Positions 1-8,933 of a DNA stretch of 64,000 bases are shown in pieces. A program made the position numbers and the translations under genes. The stretch is from Actinomycetota bacterium (GTDB lineage: Bacteria; Actinomycetota; Thermoleophilia; Gaiellales; Gaiellaceae), in NCBI GenBank assembly GCA_003161615.1, contig PMOB01000032.1, positions 55,577-119,576 of the forward strand, written 5' to 3'. Position 1 is the stretch's first letter. Each line of letters opens with the position of its first letter. The notes below the pieces were generated by a model, which saw nothing but the letters and a program-made list of their open reading frames with translations, was not told the DNA's origin and did no database searches.

Positions 1-780
1 TGCTACACGATCTACGCAGAGCTGCAGGGCGACTCGGTGCACGTGGACAAGGAGCTCTGGGGCGACACGTTCCGTGCGGCGCCGCGGCTGACGCCGCTGG
101 AGGCGCGCGCGATCAGGCTCGCGCTCGAGTACGTCGGCCCGATGATCGCCGCCGACGCGCACTCGCCGCTCACACGCGTCCGCAAGAAGCTCGAGGAGAC
201 GTTCGGCCAGTTCGACCTCGAGCGGAGCCCTTCGCCGCACGTCGGCAGCGAGGAGGTCGATCTCGTCTCCAAGTTCGCCCGCGCGATGCGCGAGCACCGG
301 CTCGTGGAGATCGAGTACCAGAAGGAGGCCGACTCGGAGCCGTCGACGCGGCTCGTCGAGCCGTACTCGCTCGAGCGGCAGCTGCCCAACTGGTACGTCC
401 ACACCTGGGACAGGACGAGCGAAGGTGCGCGCTCCTTCCGCCTCGACCGGATGCGCAGCGCGAACGTGACGAAAGAGAAATTCGAGCCCCGCGAGGGATT
501 CGAGCCGACGCGCCTCCGCGACGCGCGGACGGTGAAGCTCCTCTACGACAAGACGATCGCGCGGTACGCCGTCGAACGCGGCGCGCGGCCGCTCGCCGAC
601 GGGACAGCCTTGCGCGAGGTGCCGGTCGGAAGCGACGAGTGGCTCGAGGGCGAGGTGCTCGCGCTCCGCGGCGAAGCCGTCCTCCTCGCGCCGGCAGAGC
701 TACGAAAAGCGGTCGCCGCGCGAGCGAAGGCGCTCGCCAAGGAGCTCGGCGTCGAGCGGCTCCGCGCGCCCGCCGCGTAG
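1..780 (+). CDS. WYL-domain transcriptional regulator (5' truncated by window edge)
   Basis: Frame open from base 1; WYL-type core (RLVEIEYQKE...RLVEPYSLERQLPNWYVHTWD...RSFRLDRMRSA). Confidence 0.85.
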   Translation, partial: CYTIYAELQGDSVHVDKELWGDTFRAAPRLTPLEARAIRLALEYVGPMIAADAHSPLTRVRKKLEETFGQFDLERSPSPHVGSEEVDLVSKFARAMREHRLVEIEYQKEADSEPSTRLVEPYSLERQLPNWYVHTWDRTSEGARSFRLDRMRSANVTKEKFEPREGFEPTRLRDARTVKLLYDKTIARYAVERGARPLADGTALREVPVGSDEWLEGEVLALRGEAVLLAPAELRKAVAARAKALAKELGVERLRAPAA

Positions 781-783
781 GCG

Positions 784-1236
784 CTAGCCGAGCGAGAGGC
801 GAAGGCCCGGGCCGAGCGCACCGGTATCGACGTGTCCGCCGATTCCGAAGTCGAGCCCGCTGAGGGTCTTGCGGTCGAGGACGAAGGTCATGACGCTGCC
901 GCGCGGAGGCGCGTGGCCCGGCGGGCCGCTGCAGGACGAGCAGACAAACCGGCCCTGGACGACAACGAGGTAGACCGGCTGGCTGCCGGGGACCCCGGAA
1001 CCGGCTCCGGCGGCGATGTTCGCCTCGTGCCGCCGGCTCGCATAGACCCAGGCGCTTGACGGTTGAGCGTCGCCATCGGCCCGGGCGTTGCTCTTCACGA
1101 GCGCTTCGATTTTCGCGACCTTCTTCGCGTCGAGTCCGGGCAAGGAACTCGACGACGAGCTCGCGACGTGGCCGCCGCCGCAGCCTGCAGCGATCGTGGC
1201 GAGGACGAAGCCGAGAATGAGTGCGCGCTTCGTCAT
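784..1236 (-). CDS. small putative lipoprotein
   Basis: Signal peptide with lipobox (ATIAAGC), 150 aa, leaderless-type -10 upstream. Confidence 0.7.
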   Translation of the reverse strand: MTKRALILGFVLATIAAGCGGGHVASSSSSSLPGLDAKKVAKIEALVKSNARADGDAQPSSAWVYASRRHEANIAAGAGSGVPGSQPVYLVVVQGRFVCSSCSGPPGHAPPRGSVMTFVLDRKTLSGLDFGIGGHVDTGALGPGLRLSLG

Positions 1237-1243
1237 CTCGCAG

Positions 1244-1249
1244 AGAGTA
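1244..1249 (-). promoter_or_regulatory. leaderless-type -10 (TACTCT, 7 nt to ATG 1236)
   Basis: TACTCT-CTGCGAG-ATG. Confidence 0.6.
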
Positions 1250-1270
1250 CGACGCCGACCCGCCGAATCG

Positions 1271-2992
1271 TCACCCGCCGGCGGGCAGCGTGACGACGAA
1301 GGTCGCTCCCTCCCGCGGGACGGAGTTGACCTCGAGCGTGCCGCCGTGCGCCTCTGCGATCGAGCGCGCGATGAACAGTCCCAGGCCCGACCCCGGCTTC
1401 GAGCCGCCCGGCACCTCCGCCCGGCCGAACTTCTCGAAGATCCGCGTCTGGTGCTCGAGCGGGATCCCTGGCCCGTCGTCGTGCACCGAGATCCGCACCA
1501 CCCCGTCGGATGCCGAGGCGCCGACCTCCACCTCCCCGGCCTCGGGCGAGTACTTCACCGCGTTGTCGATCAGGTTGCCAAGCACCTGCCGGAGCCGGGC
1601 GCGGTCGCCGCGGATCTCCGGCAGCGTCCCGTTCACGGCAGCGACGACCCTCACGTCCTGCTGCGTCAGTCCGGCCAGCTCGACCGCGTCCGCGACCAGC
1701 CGTGCCAGATCGACCTGCTCGAAGCGGTAGCTGAACGTCCCGGCCTCGAGCCGCGAGGTGTCGAGGACGTCTCCGACGAGCGCCGCCAGCCGGTCGGTCT
1801 CGTCGGCGATCAGCGCGAGGAACGACTCCCTCTGCGGCGCCGAAAGCATCCGCCAGCGTTCCTGCAGAGTCCGCGCCGCCCCGATCACCGCCGCCATCGG
1901 GCTCCGCAGCTCGTGGGAGACGAGCGAGACGAAGTCGGCGCGCAGGGCCGAAAGCCGCGCGAGCTCCTCGACGCGCCGCCGCTCGGACTCGTACGAGCGG
2001 ATGTTCTGCACCGCGGTCGCGACGAGGCGGCCGAGCAGCGCGACGAGCTCGATCTCGTCGTCCGTGAACGCGTCGGGAAGGTCGCGCGAGAGGGTCAACA
2101 TCCCGATCGGACGCGCGCCGAGCAGGAGCGGCGCAACGAGCTCGCTGCGCAGGCCTAGCTTGAGCAGCAGATCGTCCTCGGGGTACTCGCGCTGCTCGAG
2201 ATCGCGCCGGACGACGATCCGGCCCTGCAGCACCTGCTCGAGCACCGAGCCCTCGAGCGGGCCGGCATTGCCCGGCGGGAAGATCTCCTCCGCCCCCGCT
2301 CCGGCGGTGGCCATCGTCGTGGCCGTGTCGCCCTCGACGAGGACGATCGCCGTCCGCGCGAACGGGACGAGCCCGCGCAGCTCGCGGATGAAGGCGCCGA
2401 ATGCCTCCGCGAGCTCGAGCGACGAGGCGAGAGCACGTGCGACGCGGTTCGCGGCCTCGAGCACATCGGCACGGTGACCGAGCTCGTCGCGCAGGCGCTC
2501 GGCCTCGGCGGCCCGCGCCATGGCGATCTGCCGCTCGGCGGCCAGGCTGTTGCGGAGCCGGCCGATGACGAGACCGAAGAGGAGCCCGACGAGCACGCGG
2601 GACGGAATCGTGTGCCACGTGAACCCAGGCCCGAGCGCGTCGACGACAAACGTCGCGCCGACCATGCCGATCGCCGCCGAGATCCCGCCGACGATCCCGA
2701 AGCGGAGCGCCGCCTCGGCGATCGGGACGAGGTAGAGGAAGCGGTACGGCTGGCCGACCTGGTACGAGAAGACTGCGACAAAGCCGATCCCAACGAGCGC
2801 GTCGCAGACGATGAGCAGCGCCCGCGCCCGGCCGCGCGCGACACTGTCGAGCATGACCTGCGTCAGCGCCGCCGAGACGACCGTCACGATCGCGAAGAAG
2901 CCGACGACCACCCACGCCCACGGCGTGTAGGACGGCGGGAAGCTCGTCAGCGCGACCGTGATCACCGCGACGACGACGAGCGCGACCCGCAT
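1271..2992 (-). CDS. membrane sensor histidine kinase with GAF-like domain, HisKA and HATPase_c
   Basis: N-terminal TM helices; LVSHELRSPMAAVIGA H-box; DRARLRQVLGNLIDNAVKYS N-box; HDDGPGIP G1; start codon uncertain. Confidence 0.9.
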   Translation of the reverse strand: MRVALVVVAVITVALTSFPPSYTPWAWVVVGFFAIVTVVSAALTQVMLDSVARGRARALLIVCDALVGIGFVAVFSYQVGQPYRFLYLVPIAEAALRFGIVGGISAAIGMVGATFVVDALGPGFTWHTIPSRVLVGLLFGLVIGRLRNSLAAERQIAMARAAEAERLRDELGHRADVLEAANRVARALASSLELAEAFGAFIRELRGLVPFARTAIVLVEGDTATTMATAGAGAEEIFPPGNAGPLEGSVLEQVLQGRIVVRRDLEQREYPEDDLLLKLGLRSELVAPLLLGARPIGMLTLSRDLPDAFTDDEIELVALLGRLVATAVQNIRSYESERRRVEELARLSALRADFVSLVSHELRSPMAAVIGAARTLQERWRMLSAPQRESFLALIADETDRLAALVGDVLDTSRLEAGTFSYRFEQVDLARLVADAVELAGLTQQDVRVVAAVNGTLPEIRGDRARLRQVLGNLIDNAVKYSPEAGEVEVGASASDGVVRISVHDDGPGIPLEHQTRIFEKFGRAEVPGGSKPGSGLGLFIARSIAEAHGGTLEVNSVPREGATFVVTLPAGG

Positions 2993-3050
2993 CAGAACGA
3001 GCCACTCGCCTTGTCTCCTGGGTGTCCAGATCACGCTTCTCCAGCCGTTG

Positions 3051-3965
3051 CTAGGCATCGTTCGCCGCCGCAATCCGCGCATTCCGCTGCAAGAACCGGC
3101 CGTCGTTCCGTGGCACGTAGAGGCGATCGAACTCGCGCCGCAGCTCGTCCGGGTCGCTCCGCAGCCAGTCGACGAGCGAGACGTGCGGGGTCGCGTCCGG
3201 GGGCAGAGGCTCGCCGGCCCGCCGCTTCTCGACGCCGCGATTCCAGGGGCAGACGTCCTGGCAGATGTCGCAGCCGTAGACCTGCACACCCATCCTCGCC
3301 TCGTACTCCTCCGGTATCGCGCGCTCCGACTGCGACCAGTATGAGAGACAGCGCGTCGAGTCGAGCACTCCGGGCTCGTCGAGCGCTCCCGTCGGACAGG
3401 CGTCGATGCAGAGACGGCACTCACCACAGTCGGCAGCGAAGGGCGGCGTCGGCTCGAGCACAACGTCGGTGATGAGCGTCCCGAGCACGACCCAGGAACC
3501 GTGCCGGCGCGTGATCAGCAGCGTGTTCTTGCCGTAGAAGCCGACGCCGCTGCGCGCGGCCCCTTCGCGGTCGACGTGCTGGTTCGCGTCGACGAGGACG
3601 CGGTAGCTCCCGCCCCCCTCTCGATGACATATCCGCCGTCCGAGTTCGTCGAGCTTGTCCCGCAGAACGGCGTACGCATCGAACCACGTGTAGCGCGGCA
3701 GACGGCCGTGTCCGGCCGGACGCTCCGGCTCCGGCAGCCAGTAGCAGAGCCCCGCCGAGACGACGGTGCGCGCGCCAGGCAGGAGCGTCTCCGGATGGCA
3801 CGACTCCTCCGGACGCGCCATCGTGAAGCGCATGTCGGCGAAGAGGCCGCGAGCGCGTCGCTCGCGAATGTGGCGCTCGGTCTCGGCGTACGGCTCGGCC
3901 GGCGCTGCGCCGATCGCGTCGAGCCCGAGCTCGCGGGCGAGCGTCTGGAGTTCCGCACCGGTCAC
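3051..3965 (-). CDS. queG: epoxyqueuosine reductase QueG
   Basis: CGECRLCIDACPTGAL and CDICQDVCPWN 4Fe-4S motifs typical of QueG; GTG start. Confidence 0.94.
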   Translation of the reverse strand: MTGAELQTLARELGLDAIGAAPAEPYAETERHIRERRARGLFADMRFTMARPEESCHPETLLPGARTVVSAGLCYWLPEPERPAGHGRLPRYTWFDAYAVLRDKLDELGRRICHREGGGSYRVLVDANQHVDREGAARSGVGFYGKNTLLITRRHGSWVVLGTLITDVVLEPTPPFAADCGECRLCIDACPTGALDEPGVLDSTRCLSYWSQSERAIPEEYEARMGVQVYGCDICQDVCPWNRGVEKRRAGEPLPPDATPHVSLVDWLRSDPDELRREFDRLYVPRNDGRFLQRNARIAAANDA

Positions 3966-3970
3966 GCCGA

Positions 3971-3976
3971 TAGTCT
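3971..3976 (+). promoter_or_regulatory. leaderless-type -10 (TAGTCT, 6 nt to GTG 3983)
   Basis: TAGTCT-GCCGCG-GTG. Confidence 0.65.
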
Positions 3977-3982
3977 GCCGCG

Positions 3983-4966
3983 GTGCGCGCGGTGCGGATC
4001 CACGAGGACGGCGGCCCCGAGGTGCTCGTGCTCGAAGAGGTTCCCGATCCGGAGCCCGCTGCGGGCGAAGTGCTCGTCCGCCTGAAGGCCTCCGCGCTCA
4101 ATCACCTCGACGTCTGGATCCGTAAAGGGATGCCCTCCGTCCCGAAGCCCCGGATCCTCGGCGCCGACGGAGCAGGCGTCGTTGAGGCGCTCGGTGAGGG
4201 AGTGAGCGGCTTCGAGCTCGGGGAGCGCGTCGTCCTCAACCCCGGCATCGAGACCCCGCGCGGCATCCACGTGATCGGCGAGCACGCGGACGGGACAAAC
4301 GCCGAGCTGATCGCGGTGCCGGCGACGAACGTCCACCCCATCCCCGACGGCCTCAGCTTCGAGGAGGCCGCCGCCTTCCCGCTCGTCTTCGAGACGGCGT
4401 ACCGGATGCTCGTGACGCGGGCGCGGCTGCGGGAGGGCGAGTGGGTGCTCGCGTGGGGAATCGGCAGCGGCGTCTCGACCGCGACGCTCGCGATCGCGAA
4501 GGCGCTCGGCGCGCGCGTCATCGTCACCTCTTCGAGCGACGCGAAGCTCGAGCGCGCGCGCGAGCTCGGCGCCGACGTGACACTCAACCACGCGACCGAC
4601 GACGTGAAGGCGGCCGTCAAGGAGGCAACCGGCGGCCACGGCGTCGACATCGTCGTCGAACATGTCGGCGAGGCGACGTGGCGGACGTCCCTCGACGTCG
4701 CGGCGCAGGGCGGCCGGATCACGGTCTGTGGCGCGACGAGCGGCCCGAACCCGCCGGCACAGCTGCACCGCATCTGGTGGAAGCAGCTCTCGATCCTCGG
4801 CTCGACCATGGGGACGGGCGAGGACTTCGCGGGCGCCTACGAGCTCGTCGCAAGCGGCCGCGCGCTGCCCGTCGTCGACCAGGTCTTCCCGCTCGAGGAG
4901 ATCCGGGCTGCGCACGAGCGCATGGAGGCCGGCGAGCAGCTGGGCAAGATCGTCCTGGCGATCTAG
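3983..4966 (+). CDS. zinc-binding/quinone-type alcohol dehydrogenase (MDR superfamily)
   Basis: GroES-like N-terminus and Rossmann region typical of MDR family; GTG start. Confidence 0.9.
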   Translation: MRAVRIHEDGGPEVLVLEEVPDPEPAAGEVLVRLKASALNHLDVWIRKGMPSVPKPRILGADGAGVVEALGEGVSGFELGERVVLNPGIETPRGIHVIGEHADGTNAELIAVPATNVHPIPDGLSFEEAAAFPLVFETAYRMLVTRARLREGEWVLAWGIGSGVSTATLAIAKALGARVIVTSSSDAKLERARELGADVTLNHATDDVKAAVKEATGGHGVDIVVEHVGEATWRTSLDVAAQGGRITVCGATSGPNPPAQLHRIWWKQLSILGSTMGTGEDFAGAYELVASGRALPVVDQVFPLEEIRAAHERMEAGEQLGKIVLAI

Positions 4967-4968
4967 AT

Positions 4969-6198
4969 CTAGATCTTGCCGCGGGCGAGGTCGATCAGGC
5001 GCCCGAGGACGCGGGTGTCCTGGCGGAGGCCGTTGTGCTCGTACTCGTTCGTCAGCCACGGCCGCAGGCCCTTGATCCGGGCGGCGGTCTCCTCCGAGAA
5101 CTTCCGGTCGACGTACATGTCCTCGGCGTAGATCGCCGCGGCAGCCGGCACCTCGTTCGCCTCGAGGCGCGCACCGTCGTACAGCACCGGCCACTCGTGC
5201 TGTGCGAGGAGCTCGGCGGCTTCGCGGAGCGGCGCGAGCGCGCCGTAGTCGGAGAACATCCACGAGTAGACCATCTCGCCGGTGAAGAGCTCCGGGCTGG
5301 ACGCGAACTCGTCGGGCAGCTCGCGCTCGGCCGCCCAGTTCGTCACGCAGCCGTCGGCGTAGCAGGCCTCGTGGACGATCGCGTACAGCGGGTGGCGCGC
5401 GAAGCCCGTGTCGTCTTCGACCTCGTGGAGGAACACCGGCGAGTCAGGCGGGAAGTCGAGCAAGTAATGGAGGCGCTCGGCGCCGTCGCTCATCCCGAGC
5501 ATCGAGCCGAGCTGCCGGAAGCGCCGCGAGGTCAGTAGGTCGCCCGAAGGGAGACGCAACTCTCCGGCGGCGAGCCGCTCGTGCAGCGCGCGCACCTTGT
5601 CGAGATCCTCCGGATACCGCTCGTAGAAGCAGCGGTTGCGCTCGCGCAGCGTGATGTACGTGGCGCGGTAGACCTCCTCGGTCGGCCGCGCGATCGGCGG
5701 CAGCCCGCCGGTCAGGTACGCCTCGCGCAGGCCGTCTCCGAAGAACGAGAGATACGTGGTCACGCAGAAGCCGCCGAAGCTCTGGCCGAGCACGCTCCAG
5801 CGCTCGACGCCGAGCTCCTGCCGGATCGCCTCGGCGTCGCGCACGATCGAGTCGGCGCGGAAATGGAGGAGGTAGGCGTATTGCTCCTGCGGAGACATTC
5901 CCTCGAGCTGTCCGACGGGAGTCGAGCGTCCGGTGCCGCGCTGGTCGAGGAAGAGGACGCGATAGTCCTCGAGCGCCCGCGACAGCCAGCCCGGCGTGCT
6001 CGGTGTCACCGGGCGCGGCGCGTGCGAGCCCGGCCCGCCCTGGAGGAACACGAGGAACGGCCTGTCCGTGCCCTTCTCTGCCGCGACCTCGCGCGCGAAG
6101 ACGCCGATCGCAGGCCCGGCGGGATTCGCATGGTCGAGCGGCAGTGAGAACTCGTGATCGGTGATCACGAGCCCGTGGATCTCTCGCGTGATGGACAT
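4969..6198 (-). CDS. alpha/beta hydrolase, prolyl aminopeptidase-like (S33)
   Basis: LVFLQGGPGSHAPRP oxyanion motif, LFLDQRGTGRSTPV, GQSFGGFC nucleophile elbow; start set to MSITREIHG. Confidence 0.88.
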   Translation of the reverse strand: MSITREIHGLVITDHEFSLPLDHANPAGPAIGVFAREVAAEKGTDRPFLVFLQGGPGSHAPRPVTPSTPGWLSRALEDYRVLFLDQRGTGRSTPVGQLEGMSPQEQYAYLLHFRADSIVRDAEAIRQELGVERWSVLGQSFGGFCVTTYLSFFGDGLREAYLTGGLPPIARPTEEVYRATYITLRERNRCFYERYPEDLDKVRALHERLAAGELRLPSGDLLTSRRFRQLGSMLGMSDGAERLHYLLDFPPDSPVFLHEVEDDTGFARHPLYAIVHEACYADGCVTNWAAERELPDEFASSPELFTGEMVYSWMFSDYGALAPLREAAELLAQHEWPVLYDGARLEANEVPAAAAIYAEDMYVDRKFSEETAARIKGLRPWLTNEYEHNGLRQDTRVLGRLIDLARGKI

Positions 6199-6209
6199 TC
6201 TCGGGGAGA

Positions 6210-6388
6210 GGCTACTAGCCCGTTCCTGGGGCGCCGCTCGCAAGCGGGGCGAGCGAGCGACGCGAAGGACAGTACGTCGGGTACGGCCGAGCGGAGCGAG
6301 CGACGCACCGCGCAGCGAGCGGCGTCAGGCGGCGGCGGAGCCGGGCTCGGCCCGGCGGGAGCCGACGCCGGCCAGGGACGGGCTAGCC
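6210..6388. repeat. inverted-repeat-bounded GC-rich intergenic element
   Basis: Ends GGCTActaGCCCGTTCCTGG (6210-6229) and CCAGGGACGGGCTAGCC (6372-6388) are inverted repeats. Confidence 0.65.
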
Positions 6389-6682
6389 AAAGCCGAGGAT
6401 GAACTTCGCATCGTCGGACATCTTGTCCGGCGTCCACGGCGGGTCGAACACCAGCTCGAGCTCGACGTTCTCGATCCCCTCGACCTGGCGGATGGCGCTG
6501 TCCATGTCCTGCGCGATGAGTGGCCCGGCCGGGCACCCCATCGAAGTGAGGCTGTACGTCACCCTCGCGGTCGAGTCCACGATCTCCGCCTCGTAGACGA
6601 GACCGAGATCGACGATGTCCATCCCGAGCTCGGGATCCTCGACCGTCCGGAGAATTTCCATGACTTCTTCAGGCGTCGGCAT
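6383..6682 (-). CDS. MIP18/DUF59-family Fe-S (SufT/PaaD-like) assembly factor
   Basis: EILRTVEDPELGMDIVDLGLVYEAEI...TSMGCPAGPLI conserved DUF59 pattern. Confidence 0.92.
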   Translation of the reverse strand: MPTPEEVMEILRTVEDPELGMDIVDLGLVYEAEIVDSTARVTYSLTSMGCPAGPLIAQDMDSAIRQVEGIENVELELVFDPPWTPDKMSDDAKFILGFG

Positions 6683-6688
6683 GGCGCC

Positions 6689-6694
6689 AGTGTA
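6689..6694 (-). promoter_or_regulatory. leaderless-type -10 (TACACT, 6 nt to ATG 6682)
   Basis: TACACT-GGCGCC-ATG. Confidence 0.65.
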
Positions 6695-6965
6695 CGGCCG
6701 CGTACGATTTCGAGGTGCTCCTCGGCGCCGGCACCGCGGTTCTCGACGCGATCATCCTCGCCTCGATCGTCGTGCCGATCGGCGGCTTCCTGGTCTTCGC
6801 CTGGTGGTTCCTGCGTCGTCCGGGCGACTAGTCGTCGGGTGCCATCGAGAGGGCGAGCCAGACCACGCCCGAGAACCCTCGACTGGGCCAGTGCTCGGGA
6901 ATGTCACCCGAGGGTGAGCGCATCCACGCTTGACGTCAGCGGCTGGTCTCGGTGAAAGTTGGGTC

Positions 6966-7727
6966 ATGCGGCGGCCAGTGGCCTCCATCCTCGTCGCACT
7001 CGTCGTGGCGCTAACGGTCGCGGCATGCGGTGGTGGCAGTCGTGCCTCGGTGCCGGTAAAGCTCACCCTGCTCGTTGTGAGTGAAAGCTGGCCCGGCTAC
7101 GAACACTCCCCCCAGAGAGACGGCGGCCGCGCGCTCTTCCATCTCAAGTGCGATCCGGCCAGCGGCAACGTTGCGGATCCCGCCAAGGCCTGCGCGGCTA
7201 TCGCCGCACAGCCCAGCCTCGTGACGAATCCGAAGCCCTACCGGGTCACTGGCGAAATCACCGGCCCCCCAATCACCGGCTACTTCACTTACTTCACGAT
7301 CACCGGCAGCGTGCACGGGAAGGCCGTCCACTTCAGCGGCCCGGGCATCTGGGGGACGGACGTGCCGCTAGTCGCCAAGCTCGGCCTCGCCAGACGGTAC
7401 GGGAAGCCGGTTGTTCGTCTCGAACCGCGCCGCTACGGCTCCGTTGCAATGAACCACACCCGCAGGTTCGCGCCAGGGATGCTGCGGTCAGGCGACCTCG
7501 TTACCTGCCGAACCGACCACAGCTACAAAGGCCCCCCACTGGCGATGAGCGTCCCGGTCGAACGGGGGAACAGGGAGATGATCTCAACTACACCGGGTCT
7601 GATGGCGATCATCATGCGGGCCGACAGCACAGTCCTCGCCTCCTGCCTCGGCCGCGACCGCATGCCACTCGACAAACGAGGCCGGACCACCGACCCGAAG
7701 AACTGGCCGCCGAAGAGCCTCCGGTAG
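6966..7727 (+). CDS. lipoprotein with N-terminal subtilisin-inhibitor-like region
   Basis: Lipobox VAAC; LTLLVVSE...ALFHLKCDPASGNVADPAKACAAI resembles SSI inhibitor core. Confidence 0.6.
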   Translation: MRRPVASILVALVVALTVAACGGGSRASVPVKLTLLVVSESWPGYEHSPQRDGGRALFHLKCDPASGNVADPAKACAAIAAQPSLVTNPKPYRVTGEITGPPITGYFTYFTITGSVHGKAVHFSGPGIWGTDVPLVAKLGLARRYGKPVVRLEPRRYGSVAMNHTRRFAPGMLRSGDLVTCRTDHSYKGPPLAMSVPVERGNREMISTTPGLMAIIMRADSTVLASCLGRDRMPLDKRGRTTDPKNWPPKSLR

Positions 7728-7852
7728 AGAGAGATCCCTCGTCACTCTCGCCTGGGCGAGAGGTTCCTCTCACCCGATGCGGCGTTGGGGCGAAACGCCG
7801 GCGGCTAAGCCTACGGCTTAGCTAAAGGCACGTTTCCCGCCACGAGCTTGCC

Positions 7853-7930
7853 GCACGGAGGCGCGGAAGACCGCGCTCTTCCGCGCCGGAGTTCCTCAAT
7901 TCGCGAGCGAAGCGCCAGCTTCGCGAACGC
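7853..7930 (-). repeat. 3'-end hairpin repeat, copy A (after glpX)
   Basis: Minus-strand hairpin GCGAAGC-(4)-GCTTCGC, TGAGGAACT, 11-bp stem with loop GCGCGG, then TCCGTGC. Confidence 0.8.
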
Positions 7931-7934
7931 AGGA

Positions 7935-8933
7935 CTAGTAGCCGAGCAGGCGCACTTCCTCGCGCCGCTCGCGGGCGAAGAAGTGGACGCCGTCGACAAA
8001 GCGCACCCAGTTGCAGCGGGTGCACATGACGAGGGAATGCGTGCGAGCGCTGTCGGCGAGGAAGCGGACGCCGCGGAGCAGGTCGCCGTTCGAGACGCCC
8101 GTCGCAGCGACGATCACCTCGCCCGGCGCGAGATCCTCGGTGGTGAAGACGCGCTCGTAGTCCTCGATCCCGGCCTCTCGCAGCTCATCGATCTCGCGGC
8201 GGGAGGTCGGCCAGAACTGCGCCTGCAGCTCCCCGCCGAGACAGCGCAGTGCCGCGGCCGAGAGCACGGCCTGCCGCGTCCCGCCGATCCCGATCGCGAG
8301 GTGGTCGTTCGTGCCGCGGATCGAGGCGGAGATCGCGGCCGTGACGTCGCCGTCCTGGATCAGCTTGATTCGGGCGCCGGCGTTACGGATCTCCTCGATC
8401 AGGTCGTGGTGGCGCGGGCGGTCGAGGATGATCGTCGTCACGTCATTGACGCGCCGTCCGAAGGCCGCCGCGATCGCCTCGATATTCTCGCCGATCGGCC
8501 GGAGGAGGTCGATCGAGCCGCGCGCCCGCGGCCCGACGGCCATCTTCCGCATGTAGATGTCGGGGAGCGTCGTGAAGCGGCCCGGCTCGCCGATCGCGAT
8601 CATCGACATCGCTCCGTTGCCGCCGCGCGCGACGACACCGCGGCCCTCGAGCGGATCGAGGGCGAGGTCGACCTCCTTGCCGCCGCTGCCGACGATGGCG
8701 CCCGGCGCCAGCCCACCGGAGTCGTCGACCGAGCCGAAGACGACGCGGCCGCTGATCGGGAGGATGTCCAGCGTCGTGCGCATCGCAGTCGCGGCCGCCT
8801 CCTCGGCGGCGTCCTCGTCGGCCCGCCCGAGCCAGCGCGCAGAGATGAGCGCGGCCCGCTCGGTCGCGCGGAGATAGGCCTGGCACTGGCACGGCTCCTC
8901 CTGCGGGACGATCTGGGACTCCTGCTCGCTCAT
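7935..8933 (-). CDS. glpX: fructose-1,6-bisphosphatase class II
   Basis: GlpX signatures (DPLEGRGVVARGGNGAMSMIA, GIGGTRQAVLSAAALRCLGGELQAQFW, AATGVSNGDLLRGVRF). Confidence 0.95.
   Translation of the reverse strand: MSEQESQIVPQEEPCQCQAYLRATERAALISARWLGRADEDAAEEAAATAMRTTLDILPISGRVVFGSVDDSGGLAPGAIVGSGGKEVDLALDPLEGRGVVARGGNGAMSMIAIGEPGRFTTLPDIYMRKMAVGPRARGSIDLLRPIGENIEAIAAAFGRRVNDVTTIILDRPRHHDLIEEIRNAGARIKLIQDGDVTAAISASIRGTNDHLAIGIGGTRQAVLSAAALRCLGGELQAQFWPTSRREIDELREAGIEDYERVFTTEDLAPGEVIVAATGVSNGDLLRGVRFLADSARTHSLVMCTRCNWVRFVDGVHFFARERREEVRLLGY

Noticed and set aside
1233-3005. Long overlapping ORF (590 aa) antisense/alternative frame to the histidine kinase
   Set aside because: Arg/Ala/Pro-rich frame-shifted shadow ORF typical of high GC; the kinase frame has clear domains.
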